The notes: generated by a model from the letters alone, not told the origin. DNA of 64,000 nucleotides from Klebsiella electrica (GCF_006711645.1 NZ_CP041247.1:1364001-1428000), one strand, 5' to 3'. Shown: positions 23,297 through 35,960, counted from the stretch's first letter. Numbers and translations: made by a program.

Positions 23297-25024
23297 TTAG
23301 CAGATTGTTTTTTCTTCAATGAACTTGTTAACCAGCGTCATTAACTCGTCCGTTGTCGGTTGAGCAAGAGCCTGCTCTGCTAATACTTTCGCATCTTCGA
23401 AGTTCGTGTTACGAATAATCTTCTTGATACGCGGGATGGAAATGGCGCTCATAGAGAATTCGTCCAGACCCATACCCAGCAACAGAAGTGTAGCACGTTC
23501 ATCGCCCGCAAGCTCACCACACATGCCAGTCCATTTGCCTTCGGCATGGGAAGCATCAATAACTTGCTTAATCAGCGTCAGAACAGATGGCGACATTGGT
23601 TGGTAAAGATGTGAAATCATATCATTACCACGGTCAACTGCCAGAGTATATTGCGTTAAATCATTGGTTCCGATACTAAAGAAATCCACTTCTTTCGCTA
23701 AATGACGGGCAATCGTTGCCGCTGCCGGTGTTTCAACCATCACGCCGACTTCGATTTTTTCGTCGAATGCTTTACCTTCGTCACGCAGTTCCTGTTTGTA
23801 GATCTCAATCTCTTTCTTCAGCGCGCGCACTTCTTCAACAGAGATGATCATCGGGAACATGATGCGCAGCTTACCGAACGCAGAGGCGCGCAGGATGGCG
23901 CGTACCTGGTCACGCAGGATCTCTTTACGATCCATCGCGATACGCACGGCACGCCAGCCCAGGAACGGGTTCTCTTCTTTCGGGAAGTTCATGTACGGCA
24001 GCTCTTTATCGCCGCCAATGTCCATGGTACGAACGATAACGGCCTGCGAACCGCACGCTTCGGCAACCGCTTTATAGGCGGCAAACTGCTCTTCTTCAGT
24101 CGGCAGCGCATCGCGGTCCATGAACAGGAATTCGGTACGGTACAGACCTACGCCTTCCGCGCCGTTGCGCTCTGCGCCATCGACGTCACGGACGGTACCA
24201 ATGTTGGCGCAGACTTCAACCTGATGTCCGTCCAGCGTAATCGCCGGCAGATCTTTCAGTTTGGCCAGCTCCGCTTTCTCTTCAGCGACCTGGACCTGCA
24301 GTTTACGCAGTTCTTCGATTTGTTCGTTGGTCGGGTTAACCAGAACCTGGTTATTCACCGCATCAAGGACCAGATAATCGCCGTTTTTCACCTGGGTGGT
24401 GACGCTACCGGTGCCCACGATGGCAGGCAGTTCAAGGGAGCGCGCCATGATAGAGGTGTGGGAGGTACGGCCGCCGGCGTCGGTGATGAAGCCCAGCACC
24501 TTGTTCAGGTTCAGCTGTGCGGTTTCTGACGGAGTCAGATCGGCGGCAACCAGAATAACTTCTTCCTGAATCGCGCTCAGATCGATGATAGCCAGACCAA
24601 GGATGTTGCGCAGCAGGCGCTTACCGATGTCACGTACGTCAGCCGCACGTTCTTTCAGGTATTCATCATCCAGCTCTTCCAGGGCAGTGGCCTGACCTTC
24701 GATAATCTCATTTGCTGCCGCATCGGCAGTCATCTGCTTATCTTTAATCAGGGCTATGATTTCCTGCTCAAGCTCCTCATCTTCCAGCAGCATGATGTGC
24801 CCTTCGAAGATGGCTTCTTTTTCTTCACCGAAAGTTTCACCAGCTTTGGTTTTGATGACCTCCAGCTGGGCGGAGGCCTTGGCGCGGCCGCTCAGGAAAC
24901 GTTCGACTTCCTGATCAACCTTATCGGCAGAAATTTTCTTCCGGTCGATGACAATTTCGTCTTCTTTCAGCAGGAGAGCCTTACCGAAAGCGATACCCGG
25001 GGATGCTAAAATGCCTGAAATCAT
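23297..25024 (-). CDS. ptsI: PTS enzyme I
   Basis: Phosphoenolpyruvate-protein phosphotransferase of 575 residues, the first step of the PTS. The phosphorylated histidine sits in [18 protein letters not shown] (H189 by family numbering). The C-terminal PEP-binding barrel contains [28 protein letters not shown] and CGELAGDE with the catalytic cysteine. Located between ptsH and crr. Confidence 0.98.
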   Translation of the reverse strand: MISGILASPGIAFGKALLLKEDEIVIDRKKISADKVDQEVERFLSGRAKASAQLEVIKTKAGETFGEEKEAIFEGHIMLLEDEELEQEIIALIKDKQMTADAAANEIIEGQATALEELDDEYLKERAADVRDIGKRLLRNILGLAIIDLSAIQEEVILVAADLTPSETAQLNLNKVLGFITDAGGRTSHTSIMARSLELPAIVGTGSVTTQVKNGDYLVLDAVNNQVLVNPTNEQIEELRKLQVQVAEEKAELAKLKDLPAITLDGHQVEVCANIGTVRDVDGAERNGAEGVGLYRTEFLFMDRDALPTEEEQFAAYKAVAEACGSQAVIVRTMDIGGDKELPYMNFPKEENPFLGWRAVRIAMDRKEILRDQVRAILRASAFGKLRIMFPMIISVEEVRALKKEIEIYKQELRDEGKAFDEKIEVGVMVETPAAATIARHLAKEVDFFSIGTNDLTQYTLAVDRGNDMISHLYQPMSPSVLTLIKQVIDASHAEGKWTGMCGELAGDERATLLLLGMGLDEFSMSAISIPRIKKIIRNTNFEDAKVLAEQALAQPTTDELMTLVNKFIEEKTIC

Positions 25025-25068
25025 AACCTTACCTTACTTGTGACTGATATTAAAAAGAACCCGTGAAC

Positions 25069-25326
25069 TTATTCGAGTTCAGCCATCAGTTTTACCAGAT
25101 GCTCAACTGCTTTCTGCTCATCTTCGCCTTCAGCGGAGATGGTGACGACGGTACCCTGAGTCAGACCCAGAGTCTGCAGTTTGAACAGGCTTTTGGCGCT
25201 GGCGCTTTTGCCGTTGGAGGTTACAGTGATCTCAGAAGTGAAGCCTTTTGCTTCTTTAACAAACTGAGCAGCAGGGCGGGTGTGCAGACCGTTCGGAGCG
25301 GTAATGGTAACTTCTTGCTGGAACAT
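25069..25326 (-). CDS. ptsH: PTS phosphocarrier HPr
   Basis: 85-residue phosphocarrier. H15 in [12 protein letters not shown] receives phosphate from enzyme [16 protein letters not shown] is the usual region around Ser46. First gene of the pts operon, with a clear Mlc-like operator in its upstream region. Confidence 0.98.
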
Positions 25327-25654
25327 TATATTTCCCCAACTTATAGGTTTAGTGTTGTGGACCTAAAGTCTAGCCTAACGGCAAGGCTTTAGCCTGTATT
25401 GTTAGCGTCGGCACTACGTGTCTGGCTAAGTTGTCAGCAGCATATTCGCTGTGCAGACCATCTGGCCGTGGACGTCTGGCACGTCATTAAACATTATGCA
25501 GCGAAAGGAAGTCTTGAACCAAATCATAAAATCGATTCAGCTTATGGAAATCCAATTATGAATAATTTCGCGCATCAAAATAAATGTGTTGGTTAAATAC
25601 CAGACCCTACGCGGTGAATCAATGCCAGGAGGGGTAAAACTTTGACGTATGCCA
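25327..25654 (-). promoter_or_regulatory. ptsH upstream regulatory region with Mlc-like operator
   Basis: Non-coding region between cysK and ptsH. At 25564-25585 the leftward strand reads ATTTATTTTGATGCGCGAAATT, matching the TTATTTT...CGCGAAATTA form of the Mlc operator at the distal ptsH promoter of E. coli. Mlc would repress ptsHI until glucose is transported. CRP control is known for this operon but I could not place the sites with confidence. Confidence 0.6.
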
Positions 25655-25683
25655 CAAAAAAGCACCTGGAAAGGTGCTTTTTT
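25655..25683 (-). terminator. Terminator downstream of cysK
   Basis: Hairpin AGCACCT-GGAA-AGGTGCT with flanking A and T runs, located just after the cysK stop. It also faces the pts regulatory region. Confidence 0.85.
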
Positions 25684-25705
25684 ACACAATATTAACGAGC
25701 TGGCA

Positions 25706-26677
25706 TCACTGTTGCAGTTCTTTCTCGGTGAAGAGATCGGCAAACAGCGCGGTGCTTAAATAACGCTCACCCGAGGACGGTAGGATAACCACAATATTCT
25801 TATTGGTAAAGGCCTCATCTTCCTGGAGCTTAAGTGCGGCAGCGACGGCCGCGCCGGATGAGATACCGGCCAGAATGCCTTCTTCATCCATCAGACGACG
25901 TGCGGTAGAGATGGCTTCTTCGTTGGTGATAGCCACCACTTTATCAACCAGTTTCAGATCAAGGTTGCCCGGAATAAAGCCGGCGCCGATACCCTGAATT
26001 TTATGCGGACCTGGCTTTAGCTCAACGCCTGCCAGCGCCTGCGCGATAACCGGGGAGTCGGTCGGCTCAACCGCCACGGTGATCAGATCTTTTTTGCCTT
26101 TAGTGCCTTTGATATAGCGACTCACGCCGGTCAGCGTACCGCCGGTGCCGACGCCAGAGATAAAGACATCCACCTGGCCGTCCGTATCTTCCCAGATCTC
26201 CGGACCGGTGGTCTTTTCATGAATTTCCGGGTTTGCCGGATTGCTGAATTGCTGCAGCAGCAGATATTTTTCCGGGTCGCTGGCGACAATCTCTTCTGCT
26301 TTCTGAATGGCGCCTTTCATGCCCTTCGCGCCTTCGGTCAGCACCAGATTCGCGCCGAGTGCTTTCAGCAATTTACGACGTTCAATACTCATGGTTTCCG
26401 GCATGGTCAGCGTCAGCTTATAACCGCGCGCTGCCGCAACGTAGGCGAGAGCGATACCGGTGTTGCCGCTGGTCGGTTCAACCAGTTCAACGCCTGCTTT
26501 CAGTACACCGCGTTTTTCGGCATCCCAAATCATATTGGCACCGATTCGGCATTTTACGCTGAAGCTCGGGTTGCGTGATTCAACCTTTGCCAGGATGCGC
26601 CCGTTACCGATTCGGTTCAGTCGTACTAACGGCGTGTGGCCGATAGTCAGGGAGTTGTCTTCAAAAATCTTACTCAT
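25706..26677 (-). CDS. cysK: Cysteine synthase A (O-acetylserine sulfhydrylase)
   Basis: Main cysteine synthase, 323 residues, forming the cysteine synthase complex with CysE. The PLP lysine is K42 in NPSFSVKCR and the phosphate loop is [13 protein letters not shown]. The C-terminal [23 protein letters not shown] is typical of CysK. In E. coli it is regulated by CysB; the upstream region 26678-26878 separates it from cysZ. Confidence 0.98.
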   Translation of the reverse strand: MSKIFEDNSLTIGHTPLVRLNRIGNGRILAKVESRNPSFSVKCRIGANMIWDAEKRGVLKAGVELVEPTSGNTGIALAYVAAARGYKLTLTMPETMSIERRKLLKALGANLVLTEGAKGMKGAIQKAEEIVASDPEKYLLLQQFSNPANPEIHEKTTGPEIWEDTDGQVDVFISGVGTGGTLTGVSRYIKGTKGKKDLITVAVEPTDSPVIAQALAGVELKPGPHKIQGIGAGFIPGNLDLKLVDKVVAITNEEAISTARRLMDEEGILAGISSGAAVAAALKLQEDEAFTNKNIVVILPSSGERYLSTALFADLFTEKELQQ

Positions 26678-26878
26678 GGCCCGTCCTTAACTGTATGAAA
26701 TTTGGGAGTACGGCTTCAGCATACCCGCTTAAAGAATATGCGGAAGTAAGGATTTAGCATATCTATATTCGGAAGGGAAATAATGGTAAGCCAGAAGGAA
26801 TAAGGCGCGGTATATAGCCGCTGTGCTTCAGGCCGCGCTTTTGTTGGCCTGAAGCATTGAGACGCAAGGAGAGGACGG

Positions 26879-27640
26879 CTATTTCCACATGGCGTGTTTA
26901 TCGCGATAGCAATCGACCCACATGGCCGTTGCGCCGCAAATGGCGACCGGCAGAATGACCAGGTTTAACACCGGGATCATCGTAAATAAGCTGGTCAGAG
27001 CGCCAAACTGCATATTGGTGACCTTACGGGTACGCAGCGCCTCGCGCATAGTTTTAAAAGGGACCTTGTGATTATCAAACGGATAATCGCAATACTGAAT
27101 GGCCAGCATCCACGCACTAAACAGAAACCACAGTACCGGTGCCAGAGTCTGTCCAATCCCAGGAATGAAATAGAGTATCAGCAGTACGATAGCGCGCGGC
27201 AGGTACCAGGCAAACTTCTGCCACTCACGCTTCATAATGCGCGGCACGTCTTTCATGATGCCAAAAATGCCCACGTCCGGCGGCGTGGCGCCGGTCAGAC
27301 GGGCTTCGAGCTGCTCAGCGAGCAGGCCGCTAAACGGCGCGGCAATCCAGTTGGCGATGGTGGAGAAGAAGTAACCGAACACTAACAGAATAGAGATGAC
27401 CACGATGGGCCACAGCAGATAGTTCAGCCACTGTAGCCAGTCCGGGACATGGTTCATTAAGGATGGGATCCAGCTATCCAGGCGGGTGAACAGCCACCAG
27501 AAGGCGCCGCCCATCAGAATGATGTTAACTAACAAAGGCAAAAAAACGTAACGACGAATCCCCGGCAGCCCGATCAGTTTCCAGCCCTGCGAAAAATAGT
27601 AGACGCCGCTACGCGGGGTAGATGCGGATGTTGAAACCAT
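26879..27640 (-). CDS. cysZ: Sulfate transporter CysZ
   Basis: Inner-membrane sulfate importer of 253 residues feeding cysteine synthesis. Hydrophobic segments include [39 protein letters not shown] and [19 protein letters not shown], with the conserved [16 protein letters not shown] and YCDYPFDNH. Start 27640 (MVSTSAS) matches the family; an in-frame ATG nine codons upstream is possible but has a weaker ribosome site. It lies beside cysK on the same strand. Confidence 0.95.
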   Translation of the reverse strand: MVSTSASTPRSGVYYFSQGWKLIGLPGIRRYVFLPLLVNIILMGGAFWWLFTRLDSWIPSLMNHVPDWLQWLNYLLWPIVVISILLVFGYFFSTIANWIAAPFSGLLAEQLEARLTGATPPDVGIFGIMKDVPRIMKREWQKFAWYLPRAIVLLILYFIPGIGQTLAPVLWFLFSAWMLAIQYCDYPFDNHKVPFKTMREALRTRKVTNMQFGALTSLFTMIPVLNLVILPVAICGATAMWVDCYRDKHAMWK

Positions 27641-27870
27641 GGTCAGGCGATGCTCCTCTTTTGACATCCTAACTGAATGCGCGCTTATTTTATCGGGTTG
27701 CCAGACAATAACCAGTTAGGAAATGTTCGAAAAAACAGCAAAAAGCACGATTTAGTTCATCTTTATGTAGTGAAAGCGGTAGACACACTTGCACTCGACG
27801 TAATCGGCAAATACTCTTAGTGAGTAAATTTTTGCCGTGGTGGCAAGGTGTTAGAACAACAGAGAATATA

Positions 27871-28899
27871 ATGATGCAGGATTTGCGTCTGATATTAATC
27901 ATTGTTGGCGCGATCGCCATACTCGCTTTACTGGTACACGGTTTCTGGACCAGCCGTAAAGAACGTTCCTCGATGTTTCGCGATCGCCCACTGAAACGTA
28001 TGAAGTCTCGCGATGACGAAGAGTCTGAGAACGATGACTTTGATGACGATGTTGAAGGCGTAGGTGAAGTTCGCGTTCACCGGGTTAACCACGCCCCAAA
28101 TGGCGTGCATGGGGAGCAAGAAGCACCTCGTCAGGCGCCGCCGCAACACCAATATCAGCCTCCTTACGAGCGTCAGGTTCAGCAGCCTGTGCGTGCGGAA
28201 GAACCGGTACGGCAGCAGCCCGCTCAGCATCAGGCGCCACAGCCTCATGTGCCGTCTCCTCAGGTGCAACAGCCACCGCAACCTGTTGCGCCGCAGCAAC
28301 CTGTGCCGCCGCAATATCAGCCTCAGCAAGCGCCTCGGCAGCCGGTTGTTCAGAGTGCGCCGCCGCAGCCTGCTCAGGTACAGCAGCCGGCGCCGCAGCC
28401 TGTCGCCGCACAGCCTCAGCCGACAACTGAACCGCAGGTCTCCGAGCCTCAGCAGCCAGCGCCGCAGCCAAAAGAACGCAAAGAAACGGTTATCGTCATG
28501 AACGTTTCTGCGCATCAGGGCTCGCAGATTAACGGCGAAGTGCTGATTAACAGCATTCAGCAGGCGGGCTTTAAATTTGGTGATATGAATATCTTTCATC
28601 GCCATCTCAGCCCGGACGGCAGCGGTCAGGTTCTGTTCAGCCTGGCAAATATGGTTAAACCGGGTACCTTCAACCCTGACGGTATGGCCGATATGACCAC
28701 GCCTGGGGTCACGATCTTTATGCAGGTGCCGTCGTTTGGTGATGAGCTACAGAACTTTAAACTGATGCTGCAATCCGCACAGTATATTGCCGATGAAGTC
28801 GGTGGTGTGGTGCTGGACGATCAGCGTCGGATGATGACCCCGCAAAAACTGCGCGAATATCAGGACCGTATTCGTGAAGTTAAAGAGGCTAACGCCTGA
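27871..28899 (+). CDS. zipA: Cell division protein ZipA
   Basis: Bitopic inner-membrane protein that tethers FtsZ filaments to the membrane. The 342 residues start [18 protein letters not shown] (membrane anchor, residues 5-25), then a charged segment, then a long Pro/Gln-rich linker (about residues 85-205), and a C-terminal FtsZ-binding domain (from about [18 protein letters not shown] to the end). The linker is longer and more repetitive than in E. coli, with many PQ and QP pairs. Start 27871 is the first of two adjacent ATG codons. Confidence 0.96.
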   Translation: MMQDLRLILIIVGAIAILALLVHGFWTSRKERSSMFRDRPLKRMKSRDDEESENDDFDDDVEGVGEVRVHRVNHAPNGVHGEQEAPRQAPPQHQYQPPYERQVQQPVRAEEPVRQQPAQHQAPQPHVPSPQVQQPPQPVAPQQPVPPQYQPQQAPRQPVVQSAPPQPAQVQQPAPQPVAAQPQPTTEPQVSEPQQPAPQPKERKETVIVMNVSAHQGSQINGEVLINSIQQAGFKFGDMNIFHRHLSPDGSGQVLFSLANMVKPGTFNPDGMADMTTPGVTIFMQVPSFGDELQNFKLMLQSAQYIADEVGGVVLDDQRRMMTPQKLREYQDRIREVKEANA

Positions 28900-28931
28900 T
28901 TTATTCCCCGGCGTTTCGTCTACCAATCCAG

Positions 28932-28956
28932 AACCCCCGCCTGCCGGGGGTTTTTT
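28932..28956 (+). terminator. Terminator between zipA and ligA
   Basis: Hairpin ACCCCCGCC-TGC-CGGGGGT followed by TTTTTT, 32 nt after the zipA stop. It may be leaky, because ligA follows closely. Confidence 0.85.
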
Positions 28957-28964
28957 ATCATTGA

Positions 28965-30989
<2,025 letters not shown>

Positions 30990-30990
30990 C

Positions 30991-31209
30991 GTGGATAAAG
31001 CTCAGCTCATAGAGATTGCCAATACGGAAATGCCGTTTGGCAAATACAAAGGCCGTCGCCTGATTGATGTGCCGGAAGAGTATTTGCTGTGGTTTGCCCG
31101 TAAAGACCAGTTTCCTGCCGGCCATCTTGGCGAGCTGATGGCATTAACCTTGTTGATTAAAACGGAAGGGCTGACCCAGTTGGTTCAGCCCTTGAAGCAG
31201 CCGCGTTAG
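30991..31209 (+). CDS. ypeB: YpeB, DUF3820 family protein
   Basis: Small cytoplasmic protein of 72 residues starting with GTG (MDKAQLIEIANTEMPFGKYKG). The FGKYKGRRLIDVPEEYLLWFARK core defines the DUF3820 family. It begins one base after the ligA stop, so it is probably translated with ligA. Its stop overlaps that of yfeH on the other strand. Function unknown. Confidence 0.9.
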   Translation: MDKAQLIEIANTEMPFGKYKGRRLIDVPEEYLLWFARKDQFPAGHLGELMALTLLIKTEGLTQLVQPLKQPR

Positions 31210-32204
31210 GCCTCAGAGGCGCGGGTTTTCTCCTGCGCCAGCCGTGCTTCAGCCTGCCGTTTGTAGCGTCGGGCCAGTACGGCGCATACCATCAGCTGGA
31301 TCTGGTGGAAAATCATCAGCGGCAGCACCATGATCCCCAGAATCGAAGTCGGGAAGAGAATGTTGGCCATCGGTATGCCGTTTGCCAGACTCTTTTTCGA
31401 ACCGCAGAAAACAATCGTGATTTCATCAGCTTTGTTAAAGCCACATTTGCGTGCGACGAAGATATTGATGGCAATCACGATAGCCAGCAGAACCACGCTG
31501 ACGGCGACGATGAAGAGCAACGAGCCGACGCCGACTTTGTGCCAGATACCGTTCACAACCGCTTCGCTGAATGCGGAATAGACCACCAGCAGAATCGAAG
31601 TCTGGTCGGTTTTTGAGATCCACTTTTTATGCCGGGCAACCCAATCGCCAATCCATGGGCGAGAGAGGTGGCCAAGAACGAACGGCAGCAGAAGTTGCAG
31701 CATAATCTTGCCGACCTGTTCCAGGCTGCCGCCAGCGCCGTGCAGATTCATCAGCACACCGACCAATAGCGGCGAAATAAATATCCCCAGCAGACTCGAA
31801 GCCGATGCAGAGCAGACGGCTGCCGCGACGTTACCTCCCGCCAGCGAGGTAAAGGCAATAGCCGACTGAACGGTTGCAGGCAGAATGCAGAGATAGACAA
31901 ATCCGGTATACAGCGCAGGGTCGACATTAATCGGCGCCCACCAGGCAAACAGCACGCCTAAAACCGGGAACACCACAAACGTGCTGCACATAACCCACAG
32001 ATGCAAGCGCCAGTGGCCGCCACCGGCGATGATGGCCTCGCGGGAGAGTTTTGCCCCGTGCATAAAAAACAGCAGCGCAATGGCGGCGGTGGTTAAATTT
32101 TCAAAGAAGGGAACAAACTCGCCGCGGGCCGGGAAAAAAGAGGCCAGCAGCACCACGGTGACAAGAGTCAGAGTAAAGGGATCAAGAATGCGGAAAAGTT
32201 TCAT
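31206..32204 (-). CDS. yfeH: YfeH, bile acid:sodium symporter-family membrane protein
   Basis: Inner-membrane protein of 332 residues with about ten hydrophobic segments, including LTLVTVVLLASFFPARG, AAIALLFFMHGAKL and the family motif FCGSKKSLANGIPMAN. It belongs to the BASS (bile acid/sodium symporter) superfamily. Substrate unknown. Divergent from the LysR gene yfeR, which probably regulates it. Confidence 0.92.
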   Translation of the reverse strand: MKLFRILDPFTLTLVTVVLLASFFPARGEFVPFFENLTTAAIALLFFMHGAKLSREAIIAGGGHWRLHLWVMCSTFVVFPVLGVLFAWWAPINVDPALYTGFVYLCILPATVQSAIAFTSLAGGNVAAAVCSASASSLLGIFISPLLVGVLMNLHGAGGSLEQVGKIMLQLLLPFVLGHLSRPWIGDWVARHKKWISKTDQTSILLVVYSAFSEAVVNGIWHKVGVGSLLFIVAVSVVLLAIVIAINIFVARKCGFNKADEITIVFCGSKKSLANGIPMANILFPTSILGIMVLPLMIFHQIQLMVCAVLARRYKRQAEARLAQEKTRASEA

Positions 32205-32293
32205 AAACGCTCCTGAAAATCGATATCGCTATTGTGCTTTTTCTATTTTGAGAAATAAAATTAATTTATTGCATCCATTCATGAATAAAAAAG

Positions 32294-33220
32294 ATGAATT
32301 ATTCGCTTCGCCAGTTAAAGGTCTTCGTCACCGTCGCCAGAGCAAAAAGCTTCAGCCGGGCAGGGGAGATGATTGGTCTTAGTCAGTCTGCGGTCAGCCA
32401 TAGCGTAAAAGAGCTGGAACACCAGACCGGCGTTCGTCTGCTCGACCGTACGACCCGGGAGGTGGTGCTGACGGAGGCGGGACAGCAGCTGGCCGGTCGT
32501 CTTGAGCGGCTGCTGGACGAACTGAACAGTACGCTGCGTGATGCCGGACGGGTCGGACAGCAGTTAACCGGAACCGTACGGGTAGCCGCCAGCCAGACGA
32601 TTTCAGCGCACCTGATCCCACAATGTATTGCGCACAGTAATCAACGTTATCCGCAGATCGACTTTGTTCTGCACGATCGTCCGCAGCAGTGGGTGCTGGA
32701 AAGCATTCGCCAGGGGGAGGTGGATTTCGGTATTGTTATCGATCCCGGTGCGGCGACCGATCTGCAATGTGAAACGGTGCTGGCGGAACCTTTTTTGCTT
32801 TTATGTCGGGAGGATCATCCTTTTGCCGAAAGGGCATCGGTGAGCTGGCAGGAGCTTCACCACCAGCGACTGGTATTGCAGGATTATGCCTCTGGTAGCC
32901 GACCGTTGATTGATGCCGCCCTGGCGCATTTTGGCATTGACGCCAGTATTGTGCAGGAGATTGGGCATCCGGCTACGCTGTTTCCAATGGTGGAGTCAGG
33001 CATTGGCATCAGCATTCTACCGGCGTTGGCGCTGCCGTTGCCTCAAGGCAGCCATTTGCGGGTCAAGCGACTCACCCCGGTTGTTGAGCGTCAGCTGATG
33101 CTGGCGCAGCGTAAAAACCGCTCACTCTCTACCGCCGCGCAGGCGCTGTGGGAAGTCGTGCGTGAAGAGGGAAATACGCTGACCGCAGGCAGAACCGACG
33201 ATCCGCTGTATCAGCGGTGA
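32294..33220 (+). CDS. yfeR: YfeR, LysR-type transcriptional regulator
   Basis: 308-residue LysR regulator with an N-terminal winged helix ([20 protein letters not shown] ... [27 protein letters not shown]) and a C-terminal substrate-binding domain from about residue 90. In Salmonella YfeR represses yfeH under osmotic change. The 89-nt yfeH/yfeR spacer holds TTTATT (32265-32270) and AATAAA (32284-32289), a palindrome suited to a LysR site overlapping the yfeR start. Confidence 0.92.
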   Translation: MNYSLRQLKVFVTVARAKSFSRAGEMIGLSQSAVSHSVKELEHQTGVRLLDRTTREVVLTEAGQQLAGRLERLLDELNSTLRDAGRVGQQLTGTVRVAASQTISAHLIPQCIAHSNQRYPQIDFVLHDRPQQWVLESIRQGEVDFGIVIDPGAATDLQCETVLAEPFLLLCREDHPFAERASVSWQELHHQRLVLQDYASGSRPLIDAALAHFGIDASIVQEIGHPATLFPMVESGIGISILPALALPLPQGSHLRVKRLTPVVERQLMLAQRKNRSLSTAAQALWEVVREEGNTLTAGRTDDPLYQR

Positions 33221-33265
33221 GGTCGGTGTGGCGCTAAGAAATAACAGAAAAGTGAGGGGAGAGCG

Positions 33266-33367
33266 GGTGGGTCGTGCAGGATATCACTCGTCTCATCCTG
33301 AGACTCGCCCTACGGGTCGCCGCAGGCGGCGATGCAAAATCGTTCCCGACGATTTTGTCGAACCTGC
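33266..33367. other. Split tRNA-tail remnant with hairpins
   Basis: Bases 33266-33282 repeat exactly 17 nt of the 3' end of the tRNA-Lys gene (33433-33449). Bases 33358-33367 repeat the next 10 nt of its T arm (TCGAACCTGC). Between them lie 75 nt with two hairpins, GCCGCAGGCGGC and the perfect CAAAATCGT/ACGATTTTG (33335-33357). The T arm therefore looks interrupted by an insertion at the T loop. It is not a functional tRNA. Confidence 0.55.
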
Positions 33368-33400
33368 CGCAGATTCGAATCGTTAAATTCTGCGCATAGC

Positions 33401-33427
33401 AAAAATGCGCCTTTAGGGCGCCTTTTT
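33401..33427 (-). terminator. Terminator of the tRNA-Val/Lys operon
   Basis: GCGCC-loop-GGCGC stem (33407-33421) flanked by A and T runs, placed immediately after the 3' end of the leftward tRNA-Lys gene. Confidence 0.8.
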
Positions 33428-33431
33428 ACAT

Positions 33432-33507
33432 TGGTGGGTCGTGCAGGATTCGAACCTGCGACCAATTGATTAAAAGTCAACTGCTCTACCAACTGAGCTA
33501 ACGACCC
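33432..33507 (-). tRNA. lysV: tRNA-Lys (anticodon TTT)
   Basis: 76-nt gene with encoded CCA. The leftward strand starts GGGTCGTTAGCTCAG, has anticodon loop CTTTTAA and T arm GGTTCGAATCC. Last of four tRNAs in the valUXY-lysV type operon. Confidence 0.97.
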
Positions 33508-33511
33508 GAAG

Positions 33512-33587
33512 TGGTGGGTGATGACGGGATCGAACCGCCGACCCCCTCCTTGTAAGGGAGGTGCTCTCCCAGCTGAGCTAATCACCC
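33512..33587 (-). tRNA. valY: tRNA-Val (anticodon TAC), copy nearest tRNA-Lys
   Basis: 76-nt gene with encoded CCA; D arm AGCTCAGCTGGGAGAGC, anticodon loop CTTACAA, T loop TTCGATC. Four bases from the tRNA-Lys gene. Confidence 0.97.
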
Positions 33588-33633
33588 ACTTCGGTACTTC
33601 ACATTTTGACAAGAAATCCAGCTGGCGAGAAAG

Positions 33634-33709
33634 TGGTGGGTGATGACGGGATCGAACCGCCGACCCCCTCCTTGTAAGGGAGGTGCTCTCCCAGCTGAGC
33701 TAATCACCC
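33634..33709 (-). tRNA. valX: tRNA-Val (anticodon TAC), middle copy
   Basis: Identical in sequence to the copy at 33512, including T loop TTCGATC and encoded CCA. Confidence 0.97.
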
Positions 33710-33751
33710 ACTTCTCAATTTCTTGCTACACGGCGGAGACTACCTAAGTAG

Positions 33752-33827
33752 TGGTGGGTGATGACGGGTTCGAACCGCCGACCCCCTCCTTGTAAGGGAG
33801 GTGCTCTCCCAGCTGAGCTAATCACCC
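33752..33827 (-). tRNA. valU: tRNA-Val (anticodon TAC), first copy of the operon
   Basis: Same as the other two copies except in the T loop: TTCGAAC instead of TTCGATC (tRNA position 59). All other bases, including the anticodon, are unchanged. First tRNA after the promoter. Confidence 0.97.
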
Positions 33828-33844
33828 CCGCTGTGTGGAGTCGC

Positions 33845-33872
33845 ATTATAGGGAGAGTTGAAAATGAGTCAA
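33845..33872 (-). promoter_or_regulatory. Promoter of the tRNA-Val/Lys operon
   Basis: On the leftward strand: -35 TTGACT, 16-nt spacer, perfect -10 TATAAT, then a GC-rich discriminator GCGACTCC. This form is typical of stable-RNA promoters that respond to ppGpp. Confidence 0.8.
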
Positions 33873-34086
33873 CGCCTTTTCTAAATAATTTGTTTGTTCG
33901 TCGTAAAATTAGCCAAAACGATCGCAAAAGCATCCGCGGAGCATGATTTATAAACAAAAATAGCAAAGCGTGACGTTCAGACCTGAACAACATTGAGGAA
34001 TCAGCCCACGGTGTTAGAATATTCACCCATAAATACCCACGGACTCTGCCGGTTGTCGGCATCTTTATTAAACGTAAGGCCATTTC

Positions 34087-35505
34087 ATGAAAATCAAAAC
34101 TCGCTTCGCGCCCAGCCCGACAGGCTATCTGCACGTTGGCGGTGCGCGTACTGCTCTCTATTCCTGGCTTTTTGCTCGTCATAACGACGGTGAGTTTGTT
34201 CTGCGTATTGAAGACACCGATCTTGAACGCTCAACGCCGGAAGCAATTGAAGCCATCATGGATGGGATGAACTGGCTGAACCTGGAATGGGATGAAGGTC
34301 CGTACTTCCAGACCAAACGTTTTGACCGCTATAACGCCGTCATTGATGAAATGCTGGAAGCGGGTACCGCGTATAAATGCTATTGCTCCAAAGAGCGTCT
34401 GGATGCGCTGCGTGAAGAGCAGATGGCGAAGGGTGAAAAGCCGCGTTATGACGGGCGCTGCCGCCACGGCCATGAACATCATGCCGATAATGAACCTTGC
34501 GTGGTGCGTTTTGCTAACCCGCAAGACGGATCTGTTATTTTTGACGACCAGATCCGTGGGCCAATCGAATTCAGCAACCAGGAACTTGACGATCTGATTA
34601 TCCGTCGTACCGATGGTTCTCCGACCTACAACTTCTGTGTGGTTGTGGATGACTGGGATATGGAGATCACCCACGTGATCCGCGGTGAAGACCATATCAA
34701 CAACACCCCGCGTCAGATCAACATCCTGAAAGCGCTGAACGCGCCGGTCCCGGTATATGCCCACGTTTCCATGATTAATGGTGATGACGGTAAGAAACTC
34801 TCCAAACGCCATGGTGCCGTGAGCGTGATGCAGTATCGTGATGACGGCTACCTGCCGGAAGCGCTACTGAACTACCTGGTGCGTCTGGGCTGGTCCAGCG
34901 GCGACCAGGAGATCTTCAGCCGCGAAGAGATGATCAAGCTGTTCTCCCTCGGCGCGGTCAGCAAATCGGCCAGCGCATTCAATACGGATAAACTGCTGTG
35001 GTTGAACCATCACTATATTAATTCGATGGCGCCGGAATACGTGGCGACCTATCTGCAGTGGCATATTGAGCAGGAAAATATCGACACCCGCAACGGTCCG
35101 CAGCTGGCTGAGCTGGTCACTCTGCTGGGTGAACGTTGCAAAACGCTGAAAGAGATGGCGGCAAGCTGCCGTTATTTCTACGAAGAATTTGACGCGTTTG
35201 ATGCTGACGCCGCGAAGAAACACCTGCGTCCGGTGGCTCGTCAGCCGCTGGAAGTCGTGCGTGACAAACTGTCTGCTATCACAGACTGGACAGCAGAAAA
35301 TGTTCACCACGCTATTCAGGCGACGGCAGATGAGCTGGAGGTGGGGATGGGTAAAGTCGGGATGCCGCTGCGCGTTGCGGTAACCGGGGCTGGTCAGTCG
35401 CCGGCGCTTGACGTTACGGTCCACGCTATCGGTAAATCCCGCAGCGTAGAACGTATCAATAAAGCGCTGATTTTTATTGCAGAACGCGAAAACCAGCAAT
35501 CCTGA
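34087..35505 (+). CDS. gltX: Glutamyl-tRNA synthetase
   Basis: Charges tRNA-Glu with glutamate. The 472 residues have the class I signatures: HVGGARTAL (HIGH-type, residues about 16-24) and KKLSKRHG (KMSKS-type). A zinc-binding segment CYCSKERLD ... CRHGHEH lies near residues 98-130. It is divergent from the valU-lysV tRNA operon across a 259-nt spacer, as in E. coli. Confidence 0.98.
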   Translation: MKIKTRFAPSPTGYLHVGGARTALYSWLFARHNDGEFVLRIEDTDLERSTPEAIEAIMDGMNWLNLEWDEGPYFQTKRFDRYNAVIDEMLEAGTAYKCYCSKERLDALREEQMAKGEKPRYDGRCRHGHEHHADNEPCVVRFANPQDGSVIFDDQIRGPIEFSNQELDDLIIRRTDGSPTYNFCVVVDDWDMEITHVIRGEDHINNTPRQINILKALNAPVPVYAHVSMINGDDGKKLSKRHGAVSVMQYRDDGYLPEALLNYLVRLGWSSGDQEIFSREEMIKLFSLGAVSKSASAFNTDKLLWLNHHYINSMAPEYVATYLQWHIEQENIDTRNGPQLAELVTLLGERCKTLKEMAASCRYFYEEFDAFDADAAKKHLRPVARQPLEVVRDKLSAITDWTAENVHHAIQATADELEVGMGKVGMPLRVAVTGAGQSPALDVTVHAIGKSRSVERINKALIFIAERENQQS

Positions 35506-35532
35506 TTCAGGTTTGCTCGTCGAAGCTTAACG

Positions 35533-35561
35533 AAACGGCAGGTTATATCCTGCCGTTTTTT
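35533..35561 (+). terminator. Terminator downstream of gltX
   Basis: Stem ACGGCAGG-TTATAT-CCTGCCGT followed by TTTTT. It ends two bases before the yfeD stop on the other strand. Confidence 0.88.
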
Positions 35562-35563
35562 AC

Positions 35564-35956
35564 TTATTTCTGACTGGCAATTCCGAGACGCGACAAGAAT
35601 CCGCTGATTCCTTCACGGGCGAGAAGGTCCCGCAGGTGCTGTTGCTCTTCTATCGTCATAAGATGCAGCGTTTCGGCAATTTGCCGCCAGATAGCGCCCG
35701 CATCGTTAACAAAATAGTGGCTGGACGGTTCGGCCAACTGATGTTCCGTTAGCAGATGGCGGAGTGCCGGAATATTGGCCAGAAAATCGAGGACTGTCTT
35801 ATCAATAATGATGAGACGAGCGCGGCCACCTTTGACGCCGGGAATGCTCTCCGTGCGCCATTGTTGTTCTCTGACCCAGCGATTAATCGTTTGTCTGGCC
35901 AGCCCAAGGCAATCTGCCAGCTCTGCCGGCGTCATTTTATCTTTTAGTTTCATCAT
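35564..35956 (-). CDS. yfeD: YfeD, DUF1323 putative DNA-binding regulator
   Basis: 130-residue protein with an N-terminal helix-turn-helix: KMTPAELADCLGLARQTINRWVREQQW, followed by GVKGGRARLI, as in its neighbour yfeC. The C-terminal part (EEQQHLRDLLAREGISGFLSRLGI) matches the YfeC C-terminus. Start is one of two adjacent ATGs at 35956 and 35953, four bases after the yfeC stop, so translation is coupled. The pair look like an old tandem duplication. Confidence 0.88.
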   Translation of the reverse strand: MMKLKDKMTPAELADCLGLARQTINRWVREQQWRTESIPGVKGGRARLIIIDKTVLDFLANIPALRHLLTEHQLAEPSSHYFVNDAGAIWRQIAETLHLMTIEEQQHLRDLLAREGISGFLSRLGIASQK

Positions 35957-35960
35957 TATA

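Noticed and set aside
23702..24529. 275-residue rightward frame inside ptsI
   Set aside because: It is the opposite strand of a highly conserved gene with no matching family or ribosome site.
28085..28605. Long Ala- and Arg-rich reverse frames across zipA
   Set aside because: They mirror the Pro/Gln-rich linker of ZipA and have no independent support.
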